64,000 nt of DNA from Raphanus sativus (lineage: Eukaryota > Streptophyta > Magnoliopsida > Brassicales > Brassicaceae). This document shows, in pieces, positions 1 to 13,799 of this stretch. The translations under genes and the position numbers were made by a program. The DNA lies in contig NC_079517.1 of NCBI RefSeq assembly GCF_000801105.2, forward strand, positions 10,540,001 through 10,604,000. Reading direction: 5' to 3'. How positions within the stretch are numbered: position 1 is the stretch's first letter; each line of letters begins with the position of its first letter. Under the pieces are notes generated by a model, which was given only the letters and a program-made list of their open reading frames with translations, did not search any database and was not told the origin of the DNA.

Positions 1-921
1 AAGAATACCAAAAATATTAATCGTTATATAATTACCCTATACAATTTATTTTAAATTGATCAGTATATTTTCATTGGCCATATTAATTTTATTAGTACGA
101 ATAACATTAGGTAGATAAGTCATAGACACATACATAAAGATATGACTATTCTTATAACTATGTTGGGACTAATCTACTTTCTAAAACAAATAACACATAG
201 CTTCATATATTGTATAGAATATAGTAATATTGTATAGTATTATATTTATACAGTAATACTAAAAACAAACCAAACTGAAATATAATATATATCAAAAATG
301 CTTTGAACCATTACACACAAAATATATTAGACCTCAGAGATCAAATTCATTTTGAAATTACGTAATAATTATTTAAAAAAAATTAAATTTCGTAATGTAC
401 AAAAAAACATAAGTTTTATATAAAATTTTGTGTTACAATAAAAAGACACAACTCGCGATTGCAAAATGTTATTTTTACATACGAAAGACAGTTTTGATAT
501 TGTTCTTTAAACACAAAATTGAATATACAAACTCGATACTACATAAAACTAAATAATATAGAATACATTTTAAAAATAAAACCCGTGCGGGTGTGCATAT
601 GTTTATATAATATATAAATATATTATGTTATACATATTTTCATATAAATAATATCCCAATGTAAGTTTTATATGATAAATGTTGGAAATACAAAATATAT
701 AGGACTATATATTTAAAATAATATAGAAAAAATTACTTTACGTTATCATAAAATTTAAAAATCAATTTAGTAATTAAACACATTGCTTATTTAAACACAT
801 TAGTACACATTGTTATTTATCAAAATTTTATATTAATACACATTGCGATCATGTATAACATTTAGTAAAAACAAAGATAAAAAAAATTTACTCCCGCTCG
901 GTCGAGCGGGTCATGATCTAG
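1..921 (+). mobile_element. Helitron, 3' portion (5' end lies outside window)
   Basis: A perfect 8-bp stem with a 2-nt loop (893-910, CCCGCTCG/CGAGCGGG) is followed 7 nt later by CTAG (918-921) and then T. This is the canonical Helitron 3' terminus: a hairpin, then CTRR, inserted in front of a host T. The sequence to the left is AT-rich and contains no ORF. The 5' TC end is not in the window, so element length and coding status are unknown. A smaller palindrome (ACCCG-TG-CGGGT) near 582-593 is internal. Confidence 0.6.
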
Positions 922-971
922 TATATCCTTATTAGACCACTTCCCAAAGAGGTTCTGAGTATTTTAGTTAC

Positions 972-1227
972 TAAGGCCATGTGCATCAAAGGTTTGTAGG
1001 AGAAGTTCTCACGTTTCAAAAAAAAAAATTTATTATAATAATAGATCATGCTGAACCCGTGTCGCAGAGGTCCATCGGGATGAATCCGTGTCATCACTGT
1101 TTGGCGGACCTCATGATACGTAGCGGTCTGCTATTGATCAGTTTTTTTAAAGAAAAAAAAAGTCAAAAGAAAAAAATTAGAGATGTGAATCCCACCCAAA
1201 GCTTCATTGATGAACATGCCCTAAGAG
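972..1227. mobile_element. Tourist-like (PIF/Harbinger) MITE
   Basis: Imperfect TIRs (GGCCATGTGCATCAA at the left, and the complement of TTGATGAACATGCCC at the right) enclose about 250 bp. A TAA lies just outside each end, matching the 3-bp TAA/TTA target duplication of PIF/Harbinger MITEs. There is no coding capacity. It shares an internal ATACGTAGCGGT motif with the MITE at 21015-21255, so both probably belong to one family. Confidence 0.5.
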
Positions 1228-3194
1228 GTTGATAAGCAGCCAAAAGAAAAACATATTAGAAAAGGAAAAAATATTTCTTTTAGTTATAAGAAATTCTTCT
1301 GAAACAATAGAGACACTTGGCTTTTTAATTCTTCTATTTCATATTAAATATCATTTTAATATTTTTTCTTATTACAAAAAGAGCCATTTTAGAATTTCAC
1401 AATAACTTTCATCTTAATATTAATTACAAATACATAAATTTTATAAATATTTTCATTTATCTCAAATACTATTGATTAAATATATATAATTAATAAGAAC
1501 TAAATGCATTTCAATCAATTTTTTACTCTTGTGTAAAAAATATCAAATTGATATTCTTTATGAAACATAGAAAGTACTAGTGATCTACTTTGAAGAAAAT
1601 ATTAAAATATAACTATATATCTTAACTATTAATGTAATAATGTGAAGAACTTCAAAAATGATAAGCATTGGAAATGCTCTTAAGTCATCTTTTAAAGTCT
1701 AACTATTTTAGTCGCGTCTAAGAGAATGGAAAAACAAAACTTATTTAAAGAACGTGTACCCACACACAAAGGGCCATCAACCACAAAAATTATTATTATC
1801 ATATGCATATAATCGTTAATATCGACTATTATACGTATAAACTTTTTAGTTTGAGTTTATTTTGACGATTATATGTTTAACTATTATGTTTAATCACTAT
1901 GTTGATACAGCTAATTCTCCCTTATGTTTATCTATGAAAGAGGACATAAGTTTTCTGTATTTGTTTTTCAAATAACATATATGAAACACAAAACAAAAAC
2001 AAGAATAAAAGAATTGAAATTCTTTCCGTGTTTGTGTTTCTAATTTCTGAAAGATGCATGATAAAAACATACTACAATGTGATATGTTTAACTAGTAAAC
2101 GCAATACTTCCATCGATACAAAATTAGGGAGCCCAAGTGTGATGAAAACTATTATACCAAACGCTATATATATACATATTTTTTTTCTTTCTTGTGTATG
2201 TATAATATTTTACACACTTTTGTTTGAGATTTTGGGATTGCTATGTTTAAAGCCTAGACTGCTGTCCTTGGTGTAGAAAAAAGTAGAAATCAATGTTTTC
2301 TTTTACTTTAATTTTGGTGTTCAGTGGGAAATGGGGAAGCACATATGCATTCATGATACATTACTGAAGAAACAATGTTGAGGCTTAATATTGTATGAAT
2401 ATGAGAGTATATGCAATGCACAATGCGTAATTGTCAGAGTGGTAAACCAAAAGCAAAATAAGACGCACACTCAAGAGCAGGGTGTCCGTGTCTTGTAGAT
2501 TAGGGTATATACATTGCATGATAGCAGATGAATACTTTGATGGTTCCTTAAAGAGGACACATGATGCAGCAAAAGATCACGTTTTGGGACTCTGAAAAAG
2601 TTTCCCCTCCAAAATGGCACCTTTTTCAGATACGCACATGCATGTAGTTATCAGGCCATTAGCTCATTTTTGCATTCACGTAGAGTATTGAATCGCCATG
2701 GTGAGAAAAACTATGGAAACGCCAATGATTTTTTCATGCCCAGCTCAAGACTTCCATAGTTCATGTGCTATATAATGATATTTTTATAAGTTTTTGGACC
2801 CTAAATCTTAAGGAAATTAAAGAAAAAAAATTTAGGACCTTGTGCTTAAGCACTCCTCGCACACCCCTAAAGCCTGTCCTGGTTTTTTTCCAAGTGATAG
2901 AAAAGTGTTATCTACGTGGAACGTTTGGATACCAAACTAAAAAATGAAACAACTCTGTCCAGTAATTTTCTAACTAATCAATCTTCTAAAGTACTCTTAT
3001 TTTTGTTTTAAGTTTGAGCACAAAAACGTACTGCCCAGCTGCCCCAGTTCCCATTAGCCATGTCATATATACAATATATATGTGCCTATTGCATTATTAA
3101 ATCTCCTACAACAAGATACTTTGTCCTGTATATAAATTATTGGGTCATGGTGACTAGGATCCCATTTCATCTTTAAATACGAAATGTGCTAGCC

Positions 3195-3248
3195 AACCTT
3201 TCTACATTTTTTTTTTGGTGTAAATGTTAAAAAACCTTCCTACATTTT
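3195..3248 (-). repeat. Micro-insertion with 16-bp TSD (22-bp insert)
   Basis: Direct repeats 3195-3210 and 3233-3248 differ at one base. They bracket 22 bp that read on the minus strand as a short unique stretch ending ACACC followed by an A-run. This is the layout of an extremely 5'-truncated retroposon. Confidence 0.4.
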
Positions 3249-3410
3249 AATATTTCATTATGGTATACTATTATTGGCTTAAATTCCCGTATCAGCGGAC
3301 TCTCCTTAGCTTGTGATATGTAAATGTAACGCCAATACGCCATACCTTTTGTAATAAAAAGTGTTATTATTATTATTATTATTATTTTTTAAAGTGTTAT
3401 TCTTTTGGTA

Positions 3411-3515
3411 TTACTCCACTATATAAGCACTGTTACACATCAATATTCACATGAAAATATAGTCCGTTTGTTTCTAAATGTCAGCTGAGCGTATAAGATT
3501 ACTCCACTATATAAG
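3411..3515. repeat. 17-bp direct repeat flanking 71 bp
   Basis: TTACTCCACTATATAAG occurs at 3411-3427 and again at 3499-3515. The 71 bp between has no A tail and no inverted ends, so it may be a diverged tandem duplication or a repair-derived filler rather than a retroposon. Confidence 0.4.
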
Positions 3516-3566
3516 TGCTTGTATTTTGTATCATAAGCCTTTATTTTATGTCATATAAGAAGTTAG

Positions 3567-3602
3567 AACTTTCTAATATATATTTTTTTAACTTTCTAAT
3601 AT
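3567..3602 (-). repeat. Micro-insertion with 13-bp TSD (10-bp A/T tail only)
   Basis: AACTTTCTAATAT at 3567-3579 and 3590-3602 flanks only ATATTTTTTT, which is an A-run on the minus strand. The insert is essentially tail without body. Confidence 0.4.
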
Positions 3603-3886
3603 TTAAAGTCGCAGAAAAGTATTACAAATTGGTATCTTCCCGCCCGTGTTAGTTTTACATATGCGCATATCACATACGTTAATGCATAACTTAATACTTC
3701 CATTCGCATTATACTCGCGAGTTTTCCCCAAAAGAGATTTGCTAAAAGATTGTATGACATACTATAGTCGTTGAATACTTATGTAAACTGAAGTATATGG
3801 AGGGATTGACTTCTTGGAGTCTCAATAAACATTCACCTCTATATAATTTTGTTCATGAATTAATTAAGCATTTTGATTCGTACTGG

Positions 3887-5251
3887 AACTTATGATCATA
3901 AAACTATGGAGCACAAGGAATGATAGATTTGAGTCTTTTCTCTCTATCTTCTCTCCCCACAGATCTCTCCGCCTCGACATCTCTTAACTGCCTCTAGTTC
4001 CGGTGGCCGACGGAGAGTCTCTACCCGTCGGTCGCCACCCCTTTTGTCACCGTTCCTAGTCTCTGCCCTTTCACGCTCCGGCCTCCTCCACTTCCTCCTT
4101 GCTTCATCTCCTCTGTTTATCGTCGGGTTGCGGCCGGACTAGGCGATTCAAACCGGTAGTTGTGGGTGTCTTCAACTTCCCTGGAGAGATGGCGAGGTCG
4201 TGGTGAGCCGGATCTGAACTGGAGGCGCCGTCAAGCTGGTAGATCTAGGGTTTCGCCTGGAGTAGATCTGGGTCAGATCTCTCCCGGAGGGTTCGCCGGA
4301 GTGGCTCTGCGTCGCTGCCTTTGCCGTTCTGGTCAGTATTCTGCCTCCACCGTCTCTCCTCTGTCTCCTCTTGCGGTTGCTTTGGTAAGAACTTCCCCTT
4401 CTTGTTCCAAGTTGAAAAGGCGATTTGAGGCTCATCGTCGGGGACTTCTTCTCGGTAATGGTTTCTTCGACAACCACCTGGTGTTTCTTGGGTTTCGATC
4501 TGTTCGGTTTGGGTTAGATTGGAGTTTCGTGCAGTTACTCTGTTTGTCTAGCTTTCTCAGACGGGTCTCTCATCCTGTTTCACCTGCTGTAAGGAGCTTT
4601 GGCTCCTCCGTTCTTCAAGCTTCAGAAGGAAGTTGGTCGTTGTCCTCTGCCTCTCTTGGTGTTCTGTTACTGGAATCCTTCGTGCTCTGCTGGCATGGTG
4701 GGACCAGAGTCCAGCCATTAAACCTCTGCTTGCACCTGCCAGTACTCCACCTTTGCTTCATATACCAGTTCTTTATATCAGTTAGGATTCTCAGAGTATG
4801 GCGTGACAGTTTCTTGAGATAGCAACGTCTGGAGTGGACTTCATTGCTTGCGATTGCCGGACCAGGGCTTGCCGACCCTGCTTCGCCTGTCCTTCTTTCG
4901 ATGTCGCCTTCGGGATGGTCTGCGGTGCCTCAGATCGTTCTCCGGTTGCAATTCTCTATTGACCCGTGTGATTTTGATGCAGGTTCCGGCTTCAAGATCT
5001 TTTATCTGGTCTCCTGTTTGCTGAATGGTTGTCTTAGGACCTGTTAAAAACTAGCTAAGCTTCTCGCATCCTCATGGCTGTGTTTGAATCTTATTAGTCT
5101 TAGTGAGTCTTTTTACTTTTTTTTGTGGCTTGCTATGGCTCCATTGCTCTGTCTTTTTGACTTAGCGACTTAGATTCAATAGGATTAGATTAGTCGAAGT
5201 CCTTTGTATCTCTTTGTCTCGTTATTAAGTTAATGAAATTCACATACTTAA

Positions 5252-5291
<40 letters not shown>

Positions 5292-5299
5292 TATGATCA
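3887..5299 (+). mobile_element. Poly(A)-tailed non-autonomous retroposon with 12-bp TSD
   Basis: AACTTATGATCA occurs at 3887-3898 and again at 5288-5299. The body (3899-5287) starts with a C/T-rich leader-like stretch and ends in a run of about 40 A. It is clearly more GC-rich than its surroundings. The longest ORF (4160-4822) shows no recognisable domain and an overlapping antisense ORF exists, so I do not call a protein. The structure fits target-primed reverse transcription of a non-coding or defective transcript, such as a LINE-derived or Sadhu-like element. The family name is inference; the TSD and tail are seen directly. Confidence 0.6.
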
Positions 5300-5809
5300 C
5301 TAAAAATAAATAAAATCAATTAAAACATTGAAAGTATGTACACGAGCTAACCTCCTGCTATATCTTTACGTCCGGTTTATGGCTGAGGACCAAACATGGA
5401 ACAACTGGGGTGTATGCAGTTATCTCGAAAAAGCGCCTTTGATAAAATTGCATTTGAACAGTGACAAAAAAAATTGCATTTGAGTCACGGTCATCATGCC
5501 AATCTTTTGGTACCACTTGCTTGTTTAAGAATTGTGCCTAATCATGTATTCTCGGTTATAGTAAATATTAGCGTGTTTCAAGATCGATTTTAGGAGGTTT
5601 GAATAAGAGATGGATCACTTCGGTTCTTGAGGTGATTTCATTCTCATAGTAGTCTAAGATACAATGGGGTTTCAATTAGGTAGGATTACGTCCAAGTTAG
5701 TGACTGAATTAGATACTAGATTGCTTCATTGTATTAGTGGTGTAAACACTTGTGGTCAAGCACTTTGTATCCGGTGAAATGAATGTTGTTTATGAGTTAA
5801 AAAACAACG
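5300..5809. other. 3' flank of the zinc-finger gene
   Basis: There is no coding feature other than a tiny TSD-flanked insertion at 5445-5483. The part nearest 5810 presumably holds the 3' UTR of the minus-strand gene, but I could not fix its polyadenylation signal. Confidence 0.35.
5445..5483 (+). repeat. Micro-insertion with 13-bp TSD (13-bp insert)
   Basis: AAATTGCATTTGA at 5445-5457 and 5471-5483 flanks ACAGTGACAAAAA. The insert ends in GAC followed by A's, as do the other plus-oriented inserts near 11680 and 38660. Confidence 0.45.
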
Positions 5810-6535
5810 TTATTGACCAGCTGGCGCAAGACTCAGATGCAAATCCAACCCTAAGCCATCATTAAAAGTGGGTTCCACTTCTCTTGAAAACCCATTCACT
5901 GATGGTCTTGGCCCATGGGCCTGAACATGCCTCAACGGAGACCCATCATATCTATATCCAGAATCATAGGAGAAGTCAACCGGACCAACACCGCCACCCG
6001 CGCCATCCTGGATCACGCAACCATGCGACACATGGAGCTGAGACGGTGATACACGTGGAAGATACATCCAAGAACCTCCTCCTCCTCCCGGCGGAGACAT
6101 GGCGGATGATAGGAGATGAGGTGGATGACCGAAGGCAGAGACTATTGGATTCCGTATAAACGGAGATGCAGATCCAACGTTAGAGAAAGTAGCGGCAGCG
6201 TTTCGTGTAGCTTGAAGCTGAGCGCGTTTGAGTTGCTGACGCTCTTTCTTGTGAGCGTTTTGGTGACCACCTAACGCTTGAGAACTACCAAACTCCCTGC
6301 AACAATATTGACACTCATACTTACGTTCTCCTCCTCCTTCTCCTCCTCGGCGTTGTACATTACCACCACTTCTTCCGGAGGATCCCGCCGCCGGAACTTC
6401 GCCAGGCTCCGGCGATAAGGATGATTGGTTAGCTTTCACCGACTGGTCGGAGAAATCTTCTTCTCCCTCAACGCTAAATCCAAATAGCTTTAGACGAGAA
6501 GAAGATGTCTTTGAACTAAAATCAAGATCTTCCAT
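5810..6535 (-). CDS. GIS3: Single C2H2 zinc-finger transcription factor, GIS3/GIS-like, with C-terminal EAR motif
   Basis: A 241-residue intronless protein. Residues 15-22 carry the KLFGF-type N-terminal motif of this subfamily. One C2H2 finger lies at residues 75-95 (Cys75, Cys78, His91, His95) and contains the plant-specific QALGGH signature, which contacts DNA. The C-terminus (about 230-236, LDLHLSL) is an EAR repression motif of the DLxLxL type. A Gly/Pro/Ser-rich linker and a basic patch after the finger ([11 protein letters not shown]) suit a nuclear regulator. Family knowledge: GIS-clade proteins act downstream of gibberellin and cytokinin in trichome initiation. The length fits Arabidopsis GIS3 (At1g68360), and the IPT1-like gene downstream supports this copy by synteny. 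The start is the first ATG after a TATA box about 60 bp upstream. The symbol is an orthology inference; ZFP5/6/8 relatives are the alternatives. Confidence 0.85.
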   Translation of the reverse strand: MEDLDFSSKTSSSRLKLFGFSVEGEEDFSDQSVKANQSSLSPEPGEVPAAGSSGRSGGNVQRRGGEGGGERKYECQYCCREFGSSQALGGHQNAHKKERQQLKRAQLQATRNAAATFSNVGSASPFIRNPIVSAFGHPPHLLSSAMSPPGGGGGSWMYLPRVSPSQLHVSHGCVIQDGAGGGVGPVDFSYDSGYRYDGSPLRHVQAHGPRPSVNGFSREVEPTFNDGLGLDLHLSLAPAGQ

Positions 6536-6594
6536 TAAATACGTAAGAATTATGTTGTGTTTTTAATAAGACGAGTTGAATGAGTGAATGCAAA

Positions 6595-6602
6595 TATATA
6601 TA
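6595..6602 (-). promoter_or_regulatory. TATA box of the zinc-finger gene
   Basis: TATATATA lies 60 bp upstream of the ATG at 6535 on the minus strand. It would place transcription start roughly 30 bp further on and give a 5' UTR of about 30 nt. Confidence 0.55.
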
Positions 6603-6603
6603 A

Positions 6604-9576
6604 GAAATGTCGGCGAAGCTGAGATGTAGACTTTGTACAGTAACATGGGAGACACTGTGCAAGACTGCAAGTGTGTGAAAGATATAATTGTTTTTTTTAT
6701 GGTTAAAACTTTATTGTATAAATTGCATGTTTTTGCTATCGAACATCCCAAGAAGAAAGAAAAAGAACAGCGAAACTGGGAGTTTGAGGAACACACGAAC
6801 CAAGACGACTTGGATTATAGGACCCACTTGGAGTAGTTTTAGGAGTTTTCAAGTTTCGGCTAGACTTCGTTGTGTGTTATTATTTCTAGTTCTCTTCGAG
6901 TAAAATCATATGTTTCCACCTACTTTTTATTTTATTTGATTCCAATCTCTTATTTTGGTTCAGGTTTTCTCAGATTTTCAGTTACTTTACACATTTTCCG
7001 AAATAGTGCTTTCTATTGTTCATTCGGAATACGAACATAATTTTAAAAACCATATCATTAAAGATTAAACCCTAATTCCAAAACCATATAGCTTGAACAC
7101 AGTGAATAAGAGATGGAAGATAATCATAATTCACGAGCACGTTGTATGCTGTTGGTCATATCAGTTCATCATGTTTCAGAAAAAAGTTCAATGCTCATGA
7201 CTTTCTGAGGTCGACATCAGTTCTTGCACTTATTGAGCTTAATGGTTGGAGAAGGAACAAACATGGCTGTAGTAAAATTCACCGTCTTTTCAGAACGCTT
7301 TTATTCTTTTCTATCGTTTATGGATATCTTGAACTAATTGTTACTTTGTGGATTTGAAGTTCAGTCATATTCGTGTTTTTCCTAAAAGGCTGTTTATTAT
7401 CATTTAATCCCTCTCAAGGATCATGGTATTAAGACGGATCATGATAAACGATTTGATGTTAAGCGTCTGTCAGCGTGAATTTTATAAGACAAATCGGAAC
7501 TGACGGGTTTGTTTTTTAATGTTTGTATATGGCTAATATAAGTGTCACTATACGTATACGTAGTATATCTTTGGGCTGGTTATGGAAGTGGCTACACCAT
7601 GATTGTAATATATCATGGGATGGCGATGTTATATATAAATCTCAAAAGTCAAAACTTATTTTCATTAACCACTTAATAATTAAAATATATATTTCAATTG
7701 GTTGTCCTATATGTTTAGCAACCTAACACAACAAATCATAGTGTTTTCTTTTCTCTAAACCCTAATATATTAAGAGAATTTGCACTCCATACTCACACAA
7801 TTTACCATATTTAGTGATCTACCTAAGTACACTATTGACAGTGCCTTTCCCTTAAAGTTTTGCTCACTCCATCATCACAATTTGCCTCAAAGTTTTACTG
7901 TTTTGGACAGTTACTTAATATCTATATTTCTTTTGTATATCTAGCCAATTCACTCATTTATTAATTCTAGTTGAATATTTTATTTTCAACTATTTAACTT
8001 TTAAAAATAATTTTATTTGAAGACAAAACTGTATGTTATTTATATGCATAATTTTAAAAATAATTATTATATTAACTTATTCATTTCAAATTTTAAATTT
8101 AAATAAAATTTATTTAAATTCTATTTAAATTTTTTATGTATTTATAGTTTACAAAACATAGAATAAAAATATTTTATACAATAAAACTTTGTTGGAACTA
8201 AAAAAATAAAATATTTATCATCAAATTAAAATATATAAAAATCTTTTATGAATTATTTTTTTAATTAGTTAATCAGAATTAATTTGACATTGTTTTAAAT
8301 AAAATTATAAAATTTAATAGCGTATTTTGTAAATAACGCGTAAAATATAATTATTCTATAATATAGTTCTGGTTTAGTAGAGTAGACGATTTTGTAACCA
8401 TATGGTAAAATGATTCGTAATTCATCTGATTACGTAATATGGCTTTGGAAAGGGCATCTGAAGATAAAGTGTAAGTAATGTGAATGCTTATAAGTCAATT
8501 TACAATCTTTAAAATTTGGGTTTGAACGACCAGAATAAAGTCTCAGATGTTACATGTTCCCCACAAATTACGTGCCAAATGACGAATCCTTGTTTCACGA
8601 ATTCGTTTTCGTGATTTTCGTTTATATTGACACACACCCCCACTTACTTTCTAGTTGAATACCCATACTTATATACATATATAGTTACATAAATATACAT
8701 ATATAAAGATGGCTCACAGATCTGCGAATCTTACTAATTCAATCAAAAGCTAATTGTGTGGTTTCAGATTTGATTAAGGCTTTTCTTTGTACAAAAGTAA
8801 TAATTATGTAAACCCTTATAATCTAAAGTCTTTGTTAGGGGCTGGAGAAAGGTCCCATCTTGTCTCCCTTTTAGTTATATAGTTCCATGCGAATCTGCAT
8901 TATTCATTTTCGCTGGTTGCTTCCATATATCTTCTTCTAATTTCTCCCCACACCAACAATAACTCACAATCACGATAACTCCGTAGTCGAATTGATTTTG
9001 GATTCATATGGTGACATTATATTATGAAACTAATTCAAATTAAGTGTTCATTTCCTTTGAAATTCATTAGATATCTTTTGTTTTATGAGAGCATGATCAG
9101 AAAATTCGGCCTAGCTAACTTAACTTGCAGAGTTTGATTGGTTTTGCTATATGGTCTAGGTTGTCAAGCTTTGATTTTGCTTAGCACATTAACCCCAAAT
9201 TAGTAAAGGATTTTAACTCGGAACTCACACTAGATCGATTAGCATTACATACTCCGATTTTTGTAAATTATATACCTTATTTTTTGAAAAAAGTATTAAG
9301 ACTGAAAACATAGATAGTTAAATATTTTGTGAAGAAGAGCTTGATTACTAAGAATCCTAACTTTACGCTCCTCCATATGCAATAGACATGTCATATGGAT
9401 GTACAGTACTTACTTATGCGTACAATTAATTTATGAAGGTAGACTATGTTGGCTTTTTTCTCTGCGATAATCATGTTATACATCAAATATCTCTTATCAG
9501 AAAAAACTAAAAGCAAAATGATGTCCAACATGCAGTTTTTCTTGGGATCAAACAACATGCATTAGTTAAGAAGAGT
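6604..9576. other. Upstream region of the zinc-finger gene and intergenic DNA
   Basis: There is no convincing gene. Several ORFs of 65-75 codons at 6633-7726 overlap in different frames and have no family resemblance. From about 7980 the sequence becomes very AT-rich. Any distal regulatory elements of the 5810-6535 gene would lie in the right-hand kilobase next to its TATA box. Confidence 0.4.
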
Positions 9577-10075
9577 TTACATCCCAATTAAAGGTATGGT
9601 TACAACCAAAGAGAGAGCTGATTTTGCCACAGTGTCAGCCTTTGCATTAAAGTTTTGAAAAATAAAAATAGAAGATATAACATCAAAATAAGACAAGTAG
9701 TGATAGATATCAAATATGATACTGAAAAATTTCGGCTGAAATCCACCATTTTTCAATAGCTTGATGAGTGATAGAGAAACAAAGATAACTTCTAAGGATC
9801 GGATGTTTGAGTAGACGGTAGTAACTACCGCAAAATAGACAGCAATGGCTTCAGTCATAAATGCTGATGATACACGATTGCGAGACTCACAAAGATTTGT
9901 TAGTGTGATGGTATTCCACCCGAGAAGATGCCTCCAATGTCGCAATGCCTAGACTTGGCGTCCCAAGCTGCATCCACATTGCAAAGACGTCCTCGTATCT
10001 CGACAACACTAGGGATAGCAGAGGCAATGTGACACCAAGATGCTGAGGCTTTGAATAGTACACAGATCGAATCAT
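9577..10075 (-). pseudogene. Decayed RNase H-like (RVT_3 type) fragment
   Basis: In overlapping minus frames the translation shows pieces of the RNase H fold found at the end of plant LINE polyproteins and in related host proteins. One frame gives NVDAAWDAKSRHCDIGGIF, carrying the first catalytic Asp in a CxxDAAW-like context. Another gives FMTEAIAV, matching the helix with the catalytic Glu. The C-terminal signature is FNAKADTVAKSAL. The pieces lie in two frames with an in-frame stop between them, so this is a broken copy. No reverse transcriptase remains beside it. Confidence 0.5.
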
Positions 10076-13121
<3,046 letters not shown>

Positions 13122-13146
13122 CTGCACTACAAGAAAACAAATAATT

Positions 13147-13617
13147 AACGAGGGCCATTTTCCTCGTTAATTCCTCGTAAAAGGAGGTTTACGAGGAATT
13201 AACGAGGAAAAGCCTTTCGTCGTTTTTCGTCCGTCGTAAAAAAGGATTCGTCGCCATTTCCTCGTAGTATAGCGAGGTTTCTCTTTCCTCGTAAAGACGA
13301 AGTTAATATTTCGTCGTAAGTTCCACGCCCCATTTCCTCGTAAATCACTCGCCTAATTTCCTCGTACAAACCACGTGAACCTCGCGTCGTTACTTACACG
13401 TAAGATCCTTGAAATCATATCCTCGTAAATTCGATGTAATATCCTTGAAAGGATTTCCTCGTAAAATCGATGTAGAATCGTTGAAAGGTTTTCCTCGTAA
13501 AAACCTCGAAAGCCTTTCCTCGTAAAGACCTCGAAAGACTTTCCTCGTAAAAACCTCGAAACTATTTCTTCGTAAATTTCTCGGAAACATTTTCGTCGTA
13601 AATAACTCGTAGACTTC
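13147..13617. repeat. CACTA left subterminal repeat array
   Basis: At least eight copies of CCTCGTAA, plus variants such as TCGTCGTAA and the complement TTACGAGG, lie in both orientations next to the left TIR. In En/Spm, such subterminal motifs bind the TNPA-type protein that pairs the ends. Here the binding role is inferred. Confidence 0.8.
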
Positions 13618-13799
13618 CATTTTTCGAATTAATAAAATATTATTTGATAAATATAATAATTATTAATTTAACAAAATAAAAATATTTAAATATTGGATTT
13701 ATAAATAAATTTTAAATAAAATTCACAAGCAACAAAATATTTTATATATAATTAAGTTTTGGATTTTATAATACATAAACCGAAAAAAAACTAAAAAAA

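Larger units (their letters stand above)
1228..3898. other. Intergenic, AT-rich, no gene seen
   Basis: I see no supportable coding region here. Short ORFs near 2028 and 2765 lack codon character and family resemblance. The right part (3195-3602) holds several short direct-repeat-flanked insertions, listed separately. Confidence 0.5.

Noticed and set aside
2028..2947. Two ORFs of 82 and 60 codons
   Set aside because: A/T-driven codon use, no homology cues and no promoter context.
4160..4822. 220-codon ORF inside the 3887-5299 retroposon
   Set aside because: No recognisable domain, Ser/Leu/Arg-rich low-complexity composition, and an overlapping antisense ORF (4172-4477). The length is explained by the GC-richer element.
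13390..13620. 76-codon ORF with repeated RGNPFKD-like text
   Set aside because: Produced by translating the CACTA subterminal repeats, not a protein.
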